A stretch of DNA of 64,000 bases, from NCBI GenBank assembly GCA_947095585.1, contig OX352762.1:114730930-114794929 (forward strand), written 5' to 3'. This DNA comes from Nephrocerus scutellatus. Its lineage: Eukaryota; Arthropoda; Insecta; Diptera; Pipunculidae. Below, in pieces: positions 59,330-64,000 of this stretch; positions within the stretch are counted from its first letter, which is position 1, and each line of letters opens with the position of its first letter. The notes beneath the pieces are model-generated. The model did no database searches. It was not told the origin of the DNA and saw nothing but the letters and a program-made list of their open reading frames with translations. The translations under genes were made by a program, and so were the position numbers.

Positions 59330-60600
59330 CAAGATCTTTGTATTATGTTGACTAACAAGCCATTTTTTTTAATTCATATGAAAATATTCTTTTATTGTTG
59401 ATTTCTTTAATTTCATTAGGCAAACGGTTAAATAGTGTAGGCGCAATCTAGTGATAAGATCGGCGGCATATTTCTTTTGTATATTTTAAAGATACACAAC
59501 GGTTTTTAATTCTCATATTATATCTGACGTTACTACCACTGTGCACAAAAAATTTTTTTAATACCTTAAATAGATTGCGTAAAGTTAGAATATTTTTCTT
59601 TTCAAATAGAGGATTAGAATTCTCCATTCTACTTTAAGTGCACATTATTTTAACAGCATGCCATTGAATCAGAATAACCGGCTTAACGTTCGATAAATAA
59701 ATGCCACCTCAACATATTAGATCATATTGTGTATATGATTGAATAAAGGCGTGGTAAGTACATTTTCCTAATGGCTATAATCGATTAGTATTAGAGATTT
59801 TCTCAACATGTTTTTTCCAATTTAATTGTCAACTACAAGACCAAGATAGCGAAATTCTTTGACGTTCTCAATCTCAAAACATGAGGCATCGCTACAAGAA
59901 GAAGTGCATTTAGCTTTGCGATATACGAGACATTCGGATCGAACTGGATCGTGCACACGATTGAAGAACATAACCTTTGTTTTTTCACTCAAAGTCATAA
60001 TATGTATGTCAAACCACTTTCTTATAATTTTCAAATCATGTTCCAGTTTATTAATGATTTCGACATGAACTATATCCCGAGCATACTAGAGCCATATCAC
60101 CGGCGAACGCTTCTACCTTACCAGACATTTCAAAAGCAAAAAGGGAGTTTATATAAATTAGGAAAAGGTTTGGACCAAGTACCGAGCCCTGTGGAACACC
60201 TAGATTTTTTACTTTCGTGCTTTAAAGACCGGTGGACATCCATGAATGAATTTAAATTTTGTACGTCTACTTAGAACTATTTGATTAATATTACTATTAA
60301 TAATAAATGATACGAGTTTATTATATGCAGAAGATGGATCACTACTGTCTAGAAATGAAATCTATGATTCATGTACTAAGCTATCATATAAACTATTATC
60401 GTCAGTTGGAGTTTTATGTGGTATGTTGCTCCCTGATTGATCTATAGAATTACTAGTCAGTTTCAGCATCAATTGTGTTATGTTATGAATTTGTTTCAGT
60501 GGTAATAAAAGAATTAGGCCTGATTCTACCAAAGATATGGTCAGTACAAGTAGATGATTCTTTATCTATTCTAGTGGGTTTATTCAAATAAGATTTTAGA
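59330..60600 (-). pseudogene. CR1/Jockey-like LINE with internal deletion
   Basis: On minus, PTRIDKESSTCTDHIFGRIR (endonuclease C-terminal box, consensus SCIDHIF) lies at 60480-60600. After a gap lacking the RT start come KNLGVPQGSVLGPNLFLIYI (motif B) and FAGDMAL (degraded YADD) at about 60100-60215, then HIMTLSEKTKVMFFNRVHD and VKEFRYLGLVVDN (thumb box, 59822-59860). The tail has NVRYNMRIKNRCVSLKYTKE, IAPTLFNRLPNEIKEINNK and FSYELKKWL near 59350-59520. Several stops and a large deletion; no RNase H. Confidence 0.85.
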
Positions 60601-60767
60601 ATCTTTTGGATTAGTCCAAAATATGCCAATAAGGATTGATACTCCAAACTCTGGACCCAGGCCCCCAAAATTATGGAGAGATGGATCAGCGAATGGGCTC
60701 CAGGGAATCCCATCCATTGTACATTCTTTTGTGTGCAGTGTGGTATTCTCATTGGATCCAATTGTCA

Positions 60768-61460
60768 AAAATATTAATACTTATATCACCAATCACCAAA
60801 GCAAATTCGATGAATTTCGGGCATACTGCGAATCGTGGAAGCTTAAGATAAGCTATTCAAAGTGCGAAGTTATACTGTTTCGCACCCCTATAAGACGCGG
60901 AAATCACGACCTTCGACGAAATTGGTAAAACTTGTAGATAACTGGTACAAATGGCTTTCAAATTCCAACAAAGGCGGTAGTGCGGCATTTAGGTGTTTAC
61001 CTGGATGCATTCTTGTATTACAATGAACACGTAAATTACGCTGTGAAAAAGGGAAGAGCCGCTTTCATGGCCTGAAAAAGTTATTTTACTCACGCCATTT
61101 GAAATGTGAGGTGAAGGTCCTTTGCTAACAGGCGTTCGTAAGACCAATTTTAACGTATGCGTGTCCAATATGGTGGAACATCAATCCTTCATATATGGAA
61201 AAATTCCGCGTCCTCTAGAGAAAATACCTTAGAGCGTGTATGAATATTTATAGAAGCGAACATTCCAATTACAAATAAGAAACTCCTGGACGTGGAGTGG
61301 AGTGTCCAAAATCGATTATGTCATCTGGATCTTACTAGGAACCATTTCGCTCGGTCAGCCTCTGTTGCAAACGACTTAATTTCGGGAGCCTTTTATCCAA
61401 ATGCTCAGTATTTTGAGAGAGCTCTAAAGAGCGGATTTATACCACCTTTCCTTTAAAATC
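60768..61460 (+). pseudogene. LINE RT C-terminus (I/Jockey-like)
   Basis: FDEFRAYCESWKLKISYSKC, EVILFRTPIRRG (W.LKIN..KCE.ILFR), then VRHLGVYLDAFLYYNEHVNY, a degraded LTYACPIWW box, NKKLLDVEWSVQNRLCHLDL, and a normal-looking end FERALKSGFIPPFL-stop at about 61455. Stops and shifts in between. It lies back to back with the minus-strand LINE ending at 60600. Confidence 0.8.
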
Positions 61461-62249
61461 AAAATTATTACAATTAATAGTACCTTAAAATTAATATTGA
61501 TAGATAAAAAAAACAAATAGGTATAGAATATAATGGGAACCAAACTGGTCATTTATATAACTATACTAATATAGCTTGTGATTTTCTTTATTTTCTTACT
61601 AACCAATATATTATAAAGTGAATTTTGGAATAAATAATTGATTAAAAAAAACGAGTGTTCTATCTTGTTGCTTTAATCAAAGCCAAGTAACAGTATCAAA
61701 AACAAAAACAAACTCAAAAATATAAGCTGTATCTACGTACGTTTGGATGTACGTAAATTTTACTAAATGTACGAATATATAAACATACATATATATGTTC
61801 ATATATTTTACTAAATGTACGAATATGCCACTGGCAACAAATTGCTTTAATGATAAACACTCGAGGCGGTAGTAACATGAAAAGATAAGGGTCGGTACGG
61901 CAGCAGCTTACTGTTCTGTTAATTTTGAAAGTCATTAACCTTTGAGTATTGCTGTTGTTACGCTTTGTTGTTGGACTTCAATGACTGGCTACTTGAAATG
62001 CTGTTTTCTGTTGCTTGTCCAACTATGACTACATGGTTTAATTATTAATAATGTTTTCAGAAAATTAGACGTCTTCGTTGAACCCATTTAACCCTTATTC
62101 AATGATGTATTAACTTTTACTAATTTGTAATTTGCTAAACATTTTTAGTTGACCTTAAGTAAAGGGCGTTTGCGGCGGTACTGCTATGATTTTGTCTAGT
62201 CATGGCGATTAAGAGATAGAAAAGGAAAGTAAGTAGCCATATATGCGTT
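61461..62249. other. No gene recognised; short direct repeat
   Basis: TTTTACTAAATGTACGAATA occurs at 61758 and 61806 (48 bp apart) with an ACATATATATGT palindrome between. Nothing else recognised. Confidence 0.5.
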
Positions 62250-62509
62250 TTTTTTCTGATGAAACGAAACCATTGGTTACCATTGGAGCCAAATAACCGA
62301 ATTTTTTTGAAATTTCTAATTAAAATTAAAGTTTGTGCGGTTGTTATTTATGAAAACTCTCATTTACCAACCGATTTTTATAAAATTTTCAATGTATATT
62401 CTTGGAAGGTGGATGATGGTTATAAGCTATATGACACTTTATCCCCGTGAAGGTAACAGTATGGCGTGGGTTTATGTGTGTGGGTAGCGAAGCGCGCGAG
62501 ATCAGCTAG
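62250..62509 (+). mobile_element. Helitron-type 3' end
   Basis: Ends GCGAAGCGCGCGAGATCAGC then TAG followed by T, matching arthropod Helitron termini (GC-rich hairpin, then CTAG, insertion before T). Upstream text with AACCGATTTTTATAAAATTT, TTGGAAGGTGGATGATGGTT and a TTTATCCCCGTGAAGG block is typical of the non-autonomous body. No coding sequence and no matching 5' end nearby. Confidence 0.6.
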
Positions 62510-63519
62510 TATCTAATAACAAAATAACCACAGAAAGCTATTCAGAATTAAATGAAATAATTTTCGTCATTGAATGATTTTTTTTTTGCAATTAAACATC
62601 TTTTTCCCAAGCATTATAATGTTCATAAAGAAAACAAACAAATGACCGAGAATCAAGTTCAGTAATCAACTTGTCATGCACGAGCAAAAACCACAAGTAT
62701 GTAACTGCCGATGTTGGACTCGGCATGGCTAACACAATCTCATCATTGCTGCTTATTTATGGGTTTTCATTGGAATTGCGATTTTCGCACGATGAAAGCG
62801 ACAGCAAATCAAAAACATAGCAGCACCAAGTTTTATGCCAAATGGTTCATTGCAAATGTTTTCAGGCCAACAAGTTGTTGCAATAATTGTAGGCTGTTGT
62901 TGTTATTGTCGATTGTAAATTCATGAATGCTTGTGAGCTGTGTGCGCACAGCACAAGTATACAAAAGGCAAAAACGAGGAAATATGTGTCACTGGATAGA
63001 CATGAATATACACTTTGTGAGACACCCGACAAAACGGCGGACATAGTGGCCGGCGTGAGAGAGAATTGCATTTAGTTTGTTCCATCATGAATGAATTCAT
63101 CAATGGTACACAAGACGTAGAAAACGTGCACCTCGGTACAAGTCCAATTAAGTGATTATCTTATTTTGTTTCGAATATGTAGCTAGCTGCAGATAAAACG
63201 TGCGAAAGTTCCCCGGTACAAGCGGCTTTCAATTTCCACTTGACTCGGCTGTTGAGTGACGATTATAATTAATATATTATTTTTTATAAGATAATAAAAC
63301 TGTGGAGGAGAGGAAAAAATAAGTAAAACCCGAGTCAATGATTTCATCATTATTTCGTCTTTGACAGATTCCAATTAAAGATATATATTATCTAACTCTC
63401 TAGCAGAAATAATAGACAGTTATTTTTCACTTTTGCACAGTCGGTCAGTTAACGTGAAGTTTAAATTCAAAATTATTTATGCACGAGTATGCAGATAATC
63501 TTTAAAAAAAAGCTTCAAA
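62510..63519. other. No gene recognised
   Basis: Short chance frames on both strands only. Confidence 0.5.
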
Positions 63520-64000
63520 CTAGAAACTTTTGGAAATTTACTCAAAAATTTTTACCAACTTACTGAAAATTCATTAGAATTGCATTCACATTTTACTCTC
63601 AAACAATGTAAGCAAGAAGGAACATTGTTCCGAAACGGTTACGTAATCTACACAATCCGAAAACATTTCTTCAGTTTTTTTTAAACTCAAAATTCATCAT
63701 TCATCTATTGTTAACAATTTGTTGGAAGTTCTTTAGAATTCTACCCACATATGAAAGTCAATCAAAGTAACAAAGGAGAAACATTGTTTCGAAACGGTTA
63801 CGTCATCTACACACCTCATTTCTTTGGTGTTCTTTGAAATTTAGTCTAAAATTGTTAACAATTTGCTGAAAATTCATTTTACTCTCAAACAAAGTTAGCA
63901 AGATGAAACATTGTTCTGAAACGGTTACGTAATCTACACAATCCGGAAACATTTCTTCAGTTTTTTTTTAAACTCAAAATTTGTTTACAATTTGCTAGTC
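63520..64000. repeat. Tandem array running off the right edge
   Basis: The anchor GAAACGGTTACGTAATCTAC recurs at 63632, 63791 (one change) and 63918, that is 159 and 127 bp apart. Each is preceded by ACATTGTT and followed by CATTTCTTCAGTTTTTTTTA-like and AACAATTTGCTGAAAATTCA-like blocks. A first, degraded unit starts near 63520. No coding capacity. Confidence 0.88.

Noticed and set aside
63520..64000. CRISPR-like direct repeats
   Set aside because: Units are too long and the intervening sequences are also repeated; eukaryotic satellite-type array.

Overview
The window is AT-rich eukaryotic DNA, almost certainly from an insect and most likely a higher fly (Diptera). Evidence: many short non-coding CAA/GTT trinucleotide runs, abundant non-LTR retrotransposon debris of I/R1/LOA, Jockey, RTE and CR1-like type, Helitron ends, a tRNA-derived SINE family, and one intact Tc1/mariner-superfamily element with a D,D41D triad. 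That triad is known from the 'rosa' lineage first described in a Ceratitis fruit fly, so a tephritid is a reasonable guess but not shown. I see no operons, ribosome binding sites, CRISPR array, rRNA or functional tRNA gene, and no convincing host exon. The window looks like intergenic DNA or the inside of a very long intron, filled by layers of decayed transposons.

Layout. 0-5.5 kb: a decayed minus-strand LINE running off the left edge, a Jockey-like RT scrap, two Helitron 5' ends and an RNase H LINE 3' end. 8-11.3 kb: two oppositely oriented pieces of one LINE family (EN to early RT on minus; mid RT on plus). 13-18 kb: SINE copies and an RTE 3' end. 21-25.5 kb: an RTE-like linker, a 195-bp duplication, a satellite-like array built on CACACGCG motifs, a minus-strand RNase H LINE end and the best-preserved SINE. 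27.5-29 kb: an inverted repeat enclosing a reversed RTE tail, an RTE endonuclease piece and a LINE 3' end. 31-32 kb: a duplicated minus-strand RT scrap and reversed satellite units. 33-35.6 kb: an EN-RT LINE fused to a long RTE remnant. 39-47.7 kb: SINEs, RNase H fragments, a nested LINE insertion, and a poly(A)-tailed Jockey-like end with a 234-codon open frame. 50-55 kb: two RTE-like 3' ends, a Ty3/gypsy gag-pol remnant and a 10-bp minisatellite. 57.3-58.6 kb: the intact DD41D element. 59-61.5 kb: two back-to-back LINE fragments. 62.5 kb: a Helitron 3' end. 63.5-64 kb: a tandem array running off the right edge.

How the parts relate. The only gene that looks functional is the DD41D transposase, which would act on its own terminal repeats. 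The SINE copies end in a segment resembling the 3' terminus of the RTE elements in the same window, which suggests RTE enzymes mobilised them. Everything else is dead or truncated: frameshifts and in-frame stops interrupt nearly every reverse transcriptase. All family assignments come from reading translated motifs by eye; no database search was possible.
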